Shown here: piece after piece, positions 7,096 through 15,512 of the stretch
Position numbering within the stretch: position 1 is the stretch's first letter
Layout: each line of letters opens with the position of its first letter
From: Pacificimonas sp963710205
Lineage (GTDB): Bacteria > Pseudomonadota > Alphaproteobacteria > Sphingomonadales > Sphingomonadaceae
DNA length: 64,000 nt
Reading direction: 5' to 3'
Assembly (NCBI GenBank): GCA_963710205.1
Contig: CAVPZG010000006.1
Location: 62,001 to 126,000, forward strand
Program-made: the position numbers and the translations under genes
Notes under the pieces: generated by a model
What the model was told of the DNA's origin: nothing
Seen by the model: the letters and a program-made list of their open reading frames with translations, nothing else
The model's database searches: none

Positions 7096-8208
7096 ATGAT
7101 GATGGCCAGTACCGATACCGAAATCGAAACCCTGCCTCTGGACGCGCTTCACCGCGAACTGGGTGCGAAAATGGTCCCCTTCGCGGGCTATGCCATGCCA
7201 ATCCAATATGCGGATGGCATTATGGCGGAGCATCTGTGGACGCGCAGCCATGCCGGCCTGTTCGATGTGTCGCACATGGGGCAGCTGGAGGTGCGCGGCA
7301 AGAATGTGGCGAAGGCGCTGGAGGCGATCATGCCCGGCGATTTTATCGGCCTGAAGGAGGGCCGTTTGCGCTACTCCATGCTGCTGGACGAGAATGGCGG
7401 CATTCTCGACGATCTGATGGTGACCCGGCGCGCCGACCATTTCTACATCGTCGTCAATGGCGCGGTGAAGGGTGCGGATATCGCATATATGAACCGTCAC
7501 CTTCCGCAGGGCATTTCGCTGACCGAGCGTGAGGACCTGGCGCTGATCGCCCTGCAGGGACCGAAAGCTGCGGACGTCCTGGAACGGCTGGGCGCCGAAG
7601 TCGGCCTAATCACCTTCATGCGCGGATCGGAAGTGCGGTTGCGCGGTAACGAGCTGTGGATCAGCCGCTCGGGTTATACCGGCGAGGACGGCTTTGAGAT
7701 TTCCCTCCCTGTCAAGAAGGCGGCGGGATTTGTGAGGCTGCTGCTGAAAGACAAGGATGTGAAGCCCATCGGCCTTGGCGCGCGCGATTCGCTGCGTCTG
7801 GAGGCGGGCCTTCCGCTTTATGGTCATGATCTCAGCCCTATGTCGACGCCGGTAGAGGCAGGTCTGACCTTTGCCGTTTCGAAGCGCCGCAAGATGGAGG
7901 GCGGCTTTGCCGGCTTCGACCGCATCGACCGGCAGATCAAGGAAGGCACCAAGGTTCGCCGCGTCGGTCTGATGATCGAAGGGCGTCTGCCTGCGCGTGA
8001 GGGCGCGCCGGTGTTCGCGGGTGATGTGAAAACGGGCGTGCTGACTTCCGGCGGCTTTGCGCCCAGCGTCGATGCCCCCATCGCCATGGCCTATGTCGGC
8101 GCGGACCATGCCGCCGACGGGACGAAGCTGGAAATAGAGGTGCGCGGCAAGCGGCTGTCGGCGACGGTCGTGCCGATGCCGTTCGTGCCGCACAAATATG
8201 TACGCTGA
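7096..8208 (+). CDS. gcvT: glycine cleavage system aminomethyltransferase (T protein)
   Basis: Transfers the methylene group from aminomethyl-lipoyl H protein to tetrahydrofolate and releases ammonia. From ATG at 7096 (three consecutive Met codons) the product is 370 residues, the normal T-protein length. Typical blocks are HRELGAKMVPFAGYAMP, the HAGLFDVSHMGQ segment, YSMLLDENGGILDDLMVTR (folate-site Asp), SGYTGEDGFEI and the late GLGARDSLRLEAGLPLYGHD motif. First gene behind the glycine riboswitch and followed 16 bases later by gcvH. Confidence 0.97.
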   Translation: MMMASTDTEIETLPLDALHRELGAKMVPFAGYAMPIQYADGIMAEHLWTRSHAGLFDVSHMGQLEVRGKNVAKALEAIMPGDFIGLKEGRLRYSMLLDENGGILDDLMVTRRADHFYIVVNGAVKGADIAYMNRHLPQGISLTEREDLALIALQGPKAADVLERLGAEVGLITFMRGSEVRLRGNELWISRSGYTGEDGFEISLPVKKAAGFVRLLLKDKDVKPIGLGARDSLRLEAGLPLYGHDLSPMSTPVEAGLTFAVSKRRKMEGGFAGFDRIDRQIKEGTKVRRVGLMIEGRLPAREGAPVFAGDVKTGVLTSGGFAPSVDAPIAMAYVGADHAADGTKLEIEVRGKRLSATVVPMPFVPHKYVR

Positions 8209-8224
8209 TTAGGGAGAGGGATTG

Positions 8225-8596
8225 ATGAGCACGTATTTCACAGAAGACCATGAGTGGATCCAGGTCGAGGGCGACACCGGCATTGTCGGCATCACCGACT
8301 ATGCGCAGGGCCAGCTGGGCGATGTCGTCTATGTGGAACTGCCCGAAGTCGGCAAGGTCATCGAAAAGGGCAGCGAGGCGGCGGTCGTCGAGTCCGTGAA
8401 GGCGGCGTCCGAGGTCTATGCGCCCGTGTCTGGCGAAGTCATGGAAGCGAACGGCGCGCTGGAGGATGATCCGGCGCTGGTCAATTCCTCGCCCGAAGAA
8501 GACGGGTGGTTCGTGAAGCTGACGCTGAGCGACAAGAGCCAGCTGGACGCGCTGATGGATGAGAAAGCTTACAAGGCGTTCGTCGCGGAGCTTTGA
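8225..8596 (+). CDS. gcvH: glycine cleavage system H protein
   Basis: Lipoylated shuttle protein carrying the aminomethyl group between P, T and L proteins. The 123-residue product from ATG at 8225 contains the lipoylation site Lys59 in ESVKAASE, the glycine-rich GDVVYVELPEVG turn, and the NSSPEEDGWFVKL segment near the C-terminus. A GGGAGAGGG ribosome-binding site precedes the start. It lies 16 bases after gcvT and just before a methyltransferase gene. Confidence 0.97.
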   Translation: MSTYFTEDHEWIQVEGDTGIVGITDYAQGQLGDVVYVELPEVGKVIEKGSEAAVVESVKAASEVYAPVSGEVMEANGALEDDPALVNSSPEEDGWFVKLTLSDKSQLDALMDEKAYKAFVAEL

Positions 8597-8600
8597 TGCG

Positions 8601-9347
8601 ATGAGCGGCGATGCCACCAACCAGTGGGACACGGCTGCCTATGCCGAGAACGCGGCCTTTGTGCCCGCGCTCGGCGAGGCGGTTCTTGATCTGCTGGCGC
8701 CGAAAAAGGGCGAGCGGATACTCGACCTCGGCTGCGGTGACGGCGTTCTGACCGGAAAACTTGCGGCCGCGGGGGTCGATGTGCACGGCGTCGATTATGA
8801 TGCCGGAATGATCGAAGCCGCCCTGGCTAAAGGTCTGAGCGCGGAAGTCATGGACGGGCAGGCGTTGACATTCCGCAGCGAATTTGACGCGGTGTTCTCA
8901 AACGCCGCTCTGCACTGGATGCCGGATCACGCTGCGGTTTACGCAGGCGTGTACCGCGCATTGAAGACCGGTGGGCGGTTCGTGCTGGAATGCGGCGGAT
9001 TTGGCAATATCGGCGCGATGCGAACGGCGCTGAGAGCCGTGCTGGCGCGGCGCGGTCTGCAATCGCCGGATACGCAGGTCTATCCGACCGCAAGTGCGGC
9101 GACACGCCAGCTTGAGGCAGCGGGATTTACCGTTGAAACCTGCGGTCTGATTCCGCGTCCAACACCGCTTGCGTCCGGAATGGCGGCATGGTTCCAGACC
9201 TTTCGGCATGGCTTTCTGCCGAAGGCGTCACAAGACGAGATCGTCGCCGAAGCGGTGGAGCTGCTCCGCCCCTCGCTCTGTGACGAAGACGGCAATTGGG
9301 TCGCCGATTATGTGCGACTGAGGTTCAAGGCAGTAAAAAAGGGCTGA
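8601..9347 (+). CDS. class I SAM-dependent methyltransferase inside the gcv operon
   Basis: A 248-residue methyltransferase with SAM-binding motif I LDLGCGDG at 41-48, an acidic residue ending the second strand (HGVDYDAGM) and a motif IV-like DAVFSNAALHWM. The layout resembles the trans-aconitate methyltransferase/UbiE superfamily, but the substrate cannot be inferred. It starts 4 bases after the gcvH stop and ends one base before the gcvPA start, so it is embedded in the glycine cleavage operon and should be cotranscribed under the riboswitch. Base composition is like its neighbours. Confidence 0.87.
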   Translation: MSGDATNQWDTAAYAENAAFVPALGEAVLDLLAPKKGERILDLGCGDGVLTGKLAAAGVDVHGVDYDAGMIEAALAKGLSAEVMDGQALTFRSEFDAVFSNAALHWMPDHAAVYAGVYRALKTGGRFVLECGGFGNIGAMRTALRAVLARRGLQSPDTQVYPTASAATRQLEAAGFTVETCGLIPRPTPLASGMAAWFQTFRHGFLPKASQDEIVAEAVELLRPSLCDEDGNWVADYVRLRFKAVKKG

Positions 9348-9348
9348 C

Positions 9349-10713
9349 ATGCGTTACCTACCCCTGACGAATGAAGACCGCAGCGCCATGCTGAACGCGA
9401 TAGGCGCGGCTGACATCGATGCGCTGTTCGCAGATGTGCCGAAAGAGGCGCGGCTGGACGGTCCGGTGCACGACCTTCCCATGCATGCCAGCGAAATGGT
9501 GGTCGAACGCGATCTTGGTCGCATGGCCGGCAAGAATCTGACAGCGTCCGGCACACCCTTCTTCCTTGGCTGCGGCGCGTATAAGCATCATGTGCCCGCT
9601 AGCGTCGATCACCTGATCCAGCGCGGGGAATTTCTGACCAGCTACACGCCCTATCAGCCGGAAATCGCGCAGGGCACGTTGCAGTATCTGTTCGAATTCC
9701 AGACCCAGGTCGCGCGACTGACCGGAATGGATGTCGCCAACGCCTCGATGTACGACGGCTCGACGGCGTGCGTGGAGGCGATCTTCATGGCGCGCCGCGT
9801 GACGCGGCGGAAGCGGGCGCTGATTTCCGGCGGTGTGCATCCGCATTATGCCGAGGTTGCCAAGACACTGACGCACTTCACGGACGATGTGGTGGAGGTT
9901 CAGACGCCTTCGCTGAAACCGGGCGCCCCGGGCGATGACCTTGAGGCGCTGATGGCGGCCATTGACCGCGAGACCAGCTGTGTCGTCGTGCAGAACCCCA
10001 ACCTGTTCGGTCATGTCGCGGACCTGTCCGCAATTGCCGCGAAATGCCATGAACATGGCGCGTTGCTGATCGCCGTCGTGACCGAGATCGTTTCCCTTGG
10101 CGCGCTGAAGCCGCCCGGAGAGATGGGCGCGGACATTGTCGTCGGAGAGGGGCAATCGATTGGCGGCGGCCTGAATTTCGGCGGGCCATATCTGGGTCTT
10201 TTTGCCTGCAACGAGAAGCATGTTCGGCAGATGCCCGGCCGGCTTTGCGGCGAGACGGTCGATGCGGCGGGCAAACGCGGCTTCGTGCTGACGCTCTCAA
10301 CGCGGGAGCAGCATATCCGCCGCGAAAAGGCGACGTCGAACATCTGCACAAATTCGGGACTGATGGCGCTGGCCTTCACCATCCATATGAGCCTGCTTGG
10401 CGAGGCAGGGATCCGGAAGCTTGCCGCCTATAATCATGCGCGCGCCTGCCAGGTGGCGGACCGCCTGGCAAGGCTGGACGGCGTGACGCTGCTGAATGAA
10501 ACGTTTTTCAACGAGTTCACGCTGCGTCTGGACCGTGAGGCGCGGCCTGTCGTGCGCAAGCTGGCCGACGGCGGCGTGCTTGGCGGCGTCGCGCTCGGGC
10601 GGCTGTTTGCCGATGACGGCGATATTGAAAATTGCGTGACGCTGGCTGTGACGGAAACGGCAACAGACGGCGATATCGACGCGCTTGTCGCGGCTTATGA
10701 GGGAGCACTCTGA
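9349..10713 (+). CDS. gcvPA: glycine dehydrogenase (decarboxylating) subunit 1
   Basis: N-terminal subunit of the two-subunit P protein, which decarboxylates glycine and loads the aminomethyl group onto H protein. It has 454 residues. Family features include MRYLPLTNEDR at the start, the GAYKHHVPASVDHL block, TSYTPYQPEIAQGTLQ, and the NASMYDGSTA segment near the PLP phosphate site. It begins one base after the methyltransferase stop. The stop codon overlaps the gcvPB start as TGATG, indicating translational coupling of the two subunits. Confidence 0.97.
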   Translation: MRYLPLTNEDRSAMLNAIGAADIDALFADVPKEARLDGPVHDLPMHASEMVVERDLGRMAGKNLTASGTPFFLGCGAYKHHVPASVDHLIQRGEFLTSYTPYQPEIAQGTLQYLFEFQTQVARLTGMDVANASMYDGSTACVEAIFMARRVTRRKRALISGGVHPHYAEVAKTLTHFTDDVVEVQTPSLKPGAPGDDLEALMAAIDRETSCVVVQNPNLFGHVADLSAIAAKCHEHGALLIAVVTEIVSLGALKPPGEMGADIVVGEGQSIGGGLNFGGPYLGLFACNEKHVRQMPGRLCGETVDAAGKRGFVLTLSTREQHIRREKATSNICTNSGLMALAFTIHMSLLGEAGIRKLAAYNHARACQVADRLARLDGVTLLNETFFNEFTLRLDREARPVVRKLADGGVLGGVALGRLFADDGDIENCVTLAVTETATDGDIDALVAAYEGAL

Positions 10714-12281
10714 TGCTGAATACGGGACGTGAGACGCGGGCCGGCATGATTTCTGCCGATGCACCGGAGACCTTCACTGGCAACCGCGCGCTGCTACTGG
10801 ACGAGGCGCTGATTTTCGAGATCGGGACGACCGAAACGACCGGTGTCGACCTGCCGGACGTTCCCGATGCGGAAACACGTCTGGGCGGGTTGGAGCGGAA
10901 CCGCGAGATCGGGCTGCCTGGCCTCGCGGAGCCGGAAGTCGTCCGCCACTATACCCGCCTTAGCCGCATGAATTATGCCATCGACATGGGCCTGTTCCCG
11001 CTCGGTAGCTGCACGATGAAGCACAATCCGCGCCTAAACGAGAAGATGGCGCGGCTTCCGGGCTTTGCCGATATCCATCCGCTGCAGCCCGTCGGTTCCG
11101 TGCAGGGTGCTCTCGAATTGATCGACGAACTCGCCCATTGGCTCAAAACGCTATGCGGCATGCCCGAGGTCGCCATGAGTCCAAAGGCGGGCGCCCACGG
11201 CGAATTGTGCGGAATGCTTGCCATTCGGGCAGCGCATGAAGCGAAGGGCGATGCCAGAAAGCGTGTTTTGGTGCCGGAATCCGCGCATGGTACCAATCCG
11301 GCGACGGCGGCATTTTGCGGTTATGATGTCGACTCTATCCCGGCGACGCCAGAAGGCCGCGTCGACCTTGCCGCGCTGAAGGCGAAGCTCGGCCCGGACG
11401 TAGCGGGCGTCATGATTACCAATCCAAACACCTGCGGACTGTTCGAATCGGAACTGAAGGAAATATCGGACGCCGTCCACGCCGCGGGCGGATATGTCTA
11501 TTGCGACGGCGCGAATTTCAATGCCATTGTCGGCAAGGTGCGCCCCGGTGACCTGGGCGTCGATGCCATGCACATCAACCTGCACAAGACGTTCTCCACG
11601 CCGCATGGCGGCGGCGGGCCGGGATCGGGACCGGTGGTATTCTCTGACGCCCTCGCGCCTTATGCGCCGCTACCCTTCGTGAGAAAGGGTGAGGCTGGAT
11701 ACGACCTTATCGAGGAAGAGCAGGTCGCGGCGGGCGCGCATGAGGGTAGTTTCGGCCGTATGGTCGCCTTTCACGGCCAGATGGGCATGTTCGTCCGCGC
11801 GCTCAGCTATATGAAATCGCACGGTGCGGACGGCCTGCGCCAGGTGGCGGAGGATGCTGTTCTCAACGCGAACTACATCCTGCGGCAGCTAGAGGATGTC
11901 ATGACCGCGCCCTTTGCCGGGTCCGGTCCGTGCATGCACGAAGCGCTGTTCAGTGATGACTGGCTGGAGGGCACGGGAGTCACCACGCTCGATATCGCAA
12001 AGGCGATGATCGACGAGGGCTACCATCCGATGACCATGTATTTCCCGCTGGTCGTGCACGGCGCGATGCTGGTCGAGCCGACGGAGACGGAATCGAAGGC
12101 GGGTCTTGATGCCTTTATCGACATGATGCGCGGCCTTGCGCGTGCAGCGAAGGCGGGAGAGGTGGAGCGGTTCAAGGAAGCGCCCTTCTATGCGCCGCTG
12201 CGCCGCCTCGATGAGACGGCAGCGGCACGAAAGCCGAAACTGGCCTGGACCGAGCCGGAGGTCGCCGAGGCGGCGGAATGA
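10713..12281 (+). CDS. gcvPB: glycine dehydrogenase (decarboxylating) subunit 2
   Basis: C-terminal, PLP-binding subunit of the split P protein. The 522-residue product contains the internal aldimine lysine Lys292 in NLHKTFSTPHGGGG, the PLP-site Asp in YCDGAN, and the blocks GLFPLGSCTMKHNPR and PESAHGTNPATA. It starts inside the gcvPA stop codon and is the last gene of the operon; an NfeD-like gene follows after 64 bases. Together with gcvT, gcvH and gcvPA it completes the glycine cleavage system except for the shared L protein. Confidence 0.97.
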   Translation: MLNTGRETRAGMISADAPETFTGNRALLLDEALIFEIGTTETTGVDLPDVPDAETRLGGLERNREIGLPGLAEPEVVRHYTRLSRMNYAIDMGLFPLGSCTMKHNPRLNEKMARLPGFADIHPLQPVGSVQGALELIDELAHWLKTLCGMPEVAMSPKAGAHGELCGMLAIRAAHEAKGDARKRVLVPESAHGTNPATAAFCGYDVDSIPATPEGRVDLAALKAKLGPDVAGVMITNPNTCGLFESELKEISDAVHAAGGYVYCDGANFNAIVGKVRPGDLGVDAMHINLHKTFSTPHGGGGPGSGPVVFSDALAPYAPLPFVRKGEAGYDLIEEEQVAAGAHEGSFGRMVAFHGQMGMFVRALSYMKSHGADGLRQVAEDAVLNANYILRQLEDVMTAPFAGSGPCMHEALFSDDWLEGTGVTTLDIAKAMIDEGYHPMTMYFPLVVHGAMLVEPTETESKAGLDAFIDMMRGLARAAKAGEVERFKEAPFYAPLRRLDETAAARKPKLAWTEPEVAEAAE

Positions 12282-12345
12282 TCCGCCCCTGCTTTGCGTG
12301 AATGCGCACAGCCGCTAGGCTGACAAGGGCATCAGGGAGACCGTC

Positions 12346-12792
12346 ATGGACGAATTCGCACGCATCTTCTTCACGCCATGGGGCTGGCTTGGCCTCGGCG
12401 TGGTTCTGATCGTGCTGGAGGCGCTTTTGCCCGGCACATTCATGCTGTGGCTCGGACTTGCCGCGCTCGGGACGGGCCTGACGACGCTGATCTGGGACAT
12501 CGCGCTGCCGCTGCAACTGGTCAGCTTCGCCATTTTTGCGTTCATCGCCGTCCTGGTAGGGCGCCGCTATTTCCAGCAGAACCCCGGTGTTCGGTCCCAC
12601 ACGGAAGTCAACGCGCCCGAAAGCCGGCACATCGGCCGCGTGCTGACCGTGATCGAGCCGATCAGCGGCGGCAGGGGCCGCGTGAAACTGAACGACAGCC
12701 CGTGGATTGCCGAGGGGCCCGATGCGGGGCTGGGTGAGAAAGTGCGGGTCGTCGCGGTGGATGGCGCGGTGCTGACGGTGGAACGCGCCTGA
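12346..12792 (+). CDS. NfeD family membrane protein
   Basis: A 148-residue membrane protein with two or three hydrophobic helices in the first 70 residues (WGWLGLGVVLIVLEALLPG and following) and a C-terminal OB-fold-like domain (about 85-148, including GRVLTVIEPISGG, VKLNDSPW and LGEKVRVVAVDG). This is the short NfeD architecture, normally paired with a stomatin/SPFH protein in membrane microdomain maintenance. No SPFH gene is adjacent here. The start has GGGAG six bases upstream. Confidence 0.82.
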   Translation: MDEFARIFFTPWGWLGLGVVLIVLEALLPGTFMLWLGLAALGTGLTTLIWDIALPLQLVSFAIFAFIAVLVGRRYFQQNPGVRSHTEVNAPESRHIGRVLTVIEPISGGRGRVKLNDSPWIAEGPDAGLGEKVRVVAVDGAVLTVERA

Positions 12793-12840
12793 CCGTCTGG
12801 AATTGTAACCGCAGCGACCTGCCGTTACGAACCAATATTC

Positions 12841-13755
12841 ATGGATGCCGCAGTCCCCTTTACCGATCCAAAGACGACCGCGAAGGGGGAACCGCGCGCG
12901 TCGGTCGATTTCATGGGCCTCAAAACATTGTGGCTGAACACGGGGACGCTGTGCAATCTCGCTTGCGATCATTGCTATATCGAAAGTTCACCCACCAATG
13001 ACCGGCTCGTCTATCTGAAGCGGGCTGACGTGCGCGCCATGCTGGACGAGATCGCGGCGGACGGGCATGCGGTGACCGAAATCGGCATAACGGGCGGCGA
13101 GCCGTTCATGAATCCCGATATCGACGACATCATGCGCGACTGTCTGGCGGCGGACGTCGATCTTCTTGTCCTCACCAATGCGATGACGCCAATGCGGCAT
13201 CACCGCGAGGCCCTGAACGCCATGAAGTCATCGCGCCTGACGCTGCGCGTCAGTCTGGACCATCATGACGAGGCCAAGCATGAGAAGGAACGCGGCCCGC
13301 GCAGTTTTCGTCCCGCCGTCGACGGGTTGAAATGGCTGTCGGACGAAGGCTTTGGCATCGCCGTCGCCGGGCGCACAATGTGGGGTGATGACGAAGCCGC
13401 GATGCGCGCGGGCTACGCGGCGCTTTTCGCGCGCGAGAACATCGGCATTGACGCGGACGATCCCGAAGCCCTGGTCCTGTTTCCGGAAATGGACGATGAC
13501 CGTCCCGTGCCCGAAATCACCACCGCCTGCTGGCAGATACTGGGCAAGAACCCAGATGACCTGATGTGTGCAAGCCAGCGGATGCTGGTCAGGCGCAGGG
13601 GCGCGGACCGGGCGACGCTCGCCGCCTGCACATTGCTTCCCTATGATCCCGACTTCGACCTTGGCCCGACCATCGCGGGCGCGTCGGGATCGGTGGCGCT
13701 CAATCACCGTTGGTGCGCGCAGTTCTGCGTCCTGGGCGGCGGGAGTTGCGGGTAG
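12841..13755 (+). CDS. radical SAM protein of unknown substrate
   Basis: A 304-residue radical SAM enzyme. The [4Fe-4S] cysteines are in CNLACDHC (Cys38, Cys42, Cys45) and the SAM-binding GGEP motif is at 85-88 (GITGGEP). The C-terminal part carries more cysteines (TTACWQ, LMCASQ, AACTLL, HRWCAQFC and GGGSCG), suggesting an auxiliary iron-sulfur cluster as in SPASM/twitch-type enzymes. It is flanked by nfeD on the same strand and converges on a molybdopterin oxidoreductase gene; no precursor peptide or obvious partner is visible. The function is unknown. Confidence 0.85.
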   Translation: MDAAVPFTDPKTTAKGEPRASVDFMGLKTLWLNTGTLCNLACDHCYIESSPTNDRLVYLKRADVRAMLDEIAADGHAVTEIGITGGEPFMNPDIDDIMRDCLAADVDLLVLTNAMTPMRHHREALNAMKSSRLTLRVSLDHHDEAKHEKERGPRSFRPAVDGLKWLSDEGFGIAVAGRTMWGDDEAAMRAGYAALFARENIGIDADDPEALVLFPEMDDDRPVPEITTACWQILGKNPDDLMCASQRMLVRRRGADRATLAACTLLPYDPDFDLGPTIAGASGSVALNHRWCAQFCVLGGGSCG

Positions 13756-13803
13756 TCGGGATCAGAGCGCCCGCCGCTGCCTTTCTCGCAGGGACGGCAG
13801 GGT

Positions 13804-14553
13804 TCAGATGCCCGCCCACCAGTCATAGTTCGACCGGTCTTCCCAGAAACCGCCCTTGCCGCCCGCGATGTTCGCGAAGCTGCTGATGGCCTCTACACCT
13901 TCGACATATTTGGCGTGTTTGTAACCCAGTTGACGTTCAGACCGCAGGCGCAAGGGCGCGCCGTGGGCGACGGGAAGGTCGTCGCCGTTCATGCCATAGG
14001 CCAGGATGGTTTGCGGATGCAGCGCCTCGATCATGTCAATGGTTTCATAATAGGGCGTGCCGCCGATGCGGTCGGCGCAGCGGAACAGGATGTAGCGGGC
14101 ATTCGTGCTGACGCCCGCCTGATCGAGGATCAGCTTCAGCGGCACGCCGGTCCACTGGCCGATGGCGCTCCATCCTTCGACACAGTCATGCCGGGTGATC
14201 TGCGTGCGCGGGGGCATCTGTCTAAGCTGCGCCATGCTGAATGCCTGCGGCCGCGCTGCCATTCCGCCCACCGTCAGGCGCCAGTTCGCAAACCCGGCAG
14301 CCTCATGCGCGGCATAATCGGCGCTGGCCACCATCCGCGAGCCGTTGGCGCGAAAGCGTGGGCTAAGGTCGGCCAGCGTATATTCCCGTGCCAGTGCGCC
14401 GCGATTGGTCACAAGCCGCTGTGCGCGGTCGGTCAGACGGTTGACACCGTCCATCATACTCTGGCCGACACTGGTTTCACCGATGGTTTCGCAGCCCGGA
14501 AGCAGCAGCCCGGCGCCAAGCGCGGTGATCAGTTTGCGGCGGCCGATCAGCAT
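13804..14553 (-). CDS. exported molybdopterin-dependent oxidoreductase (sulfite-oxidase fold)
   Basis: A 249-residue protein with the SUOX/YedY-type molybdopterin domain. The N-terminus has a twin-arginine-like GRRKLITALGAGLLLPGC sequence whose Cys21 forms a lipobox, suggesting Tat export and perhaps lipidation. The molybdenum ligand is Cys124 in RHDCVEGWSAIG, and the C-terminal LRLRSERQLGYKHAKYV block is typical of the fold. The gene overlaps the upstream cytochrome b gene by 7 bases, so the cytochrome is the likely membrane electron partner. The substrate is unknown; it differs from canonical MsrP in sequence. Confidence 0.86.
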   Translation of the reverse strand: MLIGRRKLITALGAGLLLPGCETIGETSVGQSMMDGVNRLTDRAQRLVTNRGALAREYTLADLSPRFRANGSRMVASADYAAHEAAGFANWRLTVGGMAARPQAFSMAQLRQMPPRTQITRHDCVEGWSAIGQWTGVPLKLILDQAGVSTNARYILFRCADRIGGTPYYETIDMIEALHPQTILAYGMNGDDLPVAHGAPLRLRSERQLGYKHAKYVEGVEAISSFANIAGGKGGFWEDRSNYDWWAGI

Positions 14554-15413
14554 GCGCCTTCCCCTCGTGGATAGCGGAACCTGCCTGTGATCATCGATCG
14601 AATCTGGTTTAGCGGGCCAGCGAGCAAAACCAGTAGCAGATGGACGAGGATGAAGCCGATCAGCAGGAATGCGGCGATGAAATGGAAACTGCGCGCCGAC
14701 TGCCGCCCACCGAATATGTCGAGCAGCCACGGCCAGGCCGCGTTCATATTTGGTGACATGGTAAGGCCGGTAAGGACGAGAACAGGCAGAATGACAAGAA
14801 TGACGCCGCCATAACTCAGCTTTTGCAGGAAGTTGTATTTTTCCAGCGGGCTGTGATCGAACCTGAACTTCAGATGCTGAACGATGTCATGCCGGATGTT
14901 GGACCATCGCCATTCCCGCCGTGCCGGGATTAGGTCGCGCTGAATGTGCCCGTTGAGCAGACTTGTGAGGACATAGAACAGTCCGGCCAGACCGAGCATC
15001 CACGCGCCAAGGAAATGATAGCGCCGTCCCTCTGCCAAACTGTAATTGGCTGGGATCGTGATCCAGTGCGGAAAGGCGCGCGTGCGCACCTGTCCGTCCT
15101 TGTCGAAAACGCCGAGGATACCCGTCGTCGTAATGTCGAGGCTGCCGACCCTTGCAAATCCCCGGATGCCTCCATTTGCAGAGGGCTCATCGTCGATTTC
15201 CAGCCATGCGGGATCGAAGTTCGCGCCATATTCTCCCCAGTAAAGCCGGGGGTGCGCGTTGAAAATGGTGAGGCCGCTGCCGATCAGCATGAACACGGCG
15301 ACGACATTGAACCAGTGCCAGACGCGCGTGGATATGCGGTGGCGCTTCAGGAGAGGGCCCCTGTCTGCGACCGTGACGTCAGGCGTGATTTCGTCTGCTG
15401 CGGCGGTCGCCAT
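14547..15413 (-). CDS. cytochrome b/b561-type membrane protein
   Basis: A 288-residue di-heme cytochrome b-like membrane protein. It has four or five hydrophobic helices with histidines placed as heme ligands: RVWHWFNVV (about 30), RRYHFLGAWM (about 130), SFHFIAAF and ILVHLLLVLL near the C-terminus. ATG at 15413 has GGAG eleven bases upstream; a longer open frame upstream lies antisense to tldD and is rejected. Its 3' end overlaps the molybdopterin oxidoreductase gene, so it probably passes electrons between the quinone pool and that enzyme. Confidence 0.85.
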   Translation of the reverse strand: MATAAADEITPDVTVADRGPLLKRHRISTRVWHWFNVVAVFMLIGSGLTIFNAHPRLYWGEYGANFDPAWLEIDDEPSANGGIRGFARVGSLDITTTGILGVFDKDGQVRTRAFPHWITIPANYSLAEGRRYHFLGAWMLGLAGLFYVLTSLLNGHIQRDLIPARREWRWSNIRHDIVQHLKFRFDHSPLEKYNFLQKLSYGGVILVILPVLVLTGLTMSPNMNAAWPWLLDIFGGRQSARSFHFIAAFLLIGFILVHLLLVLLAGPLNQIRSMITGRFRYPRGEGAC

Positions 15414-15512
15414 GTTCGAATCTCCGATCTTCCCGGACAATTCGACGCTAGGGCAGGCGGAGTTACACGGCAAGGCTGGCACATTCGGCCCTGCCGCCTC
15501 ATATAGGTCTGC

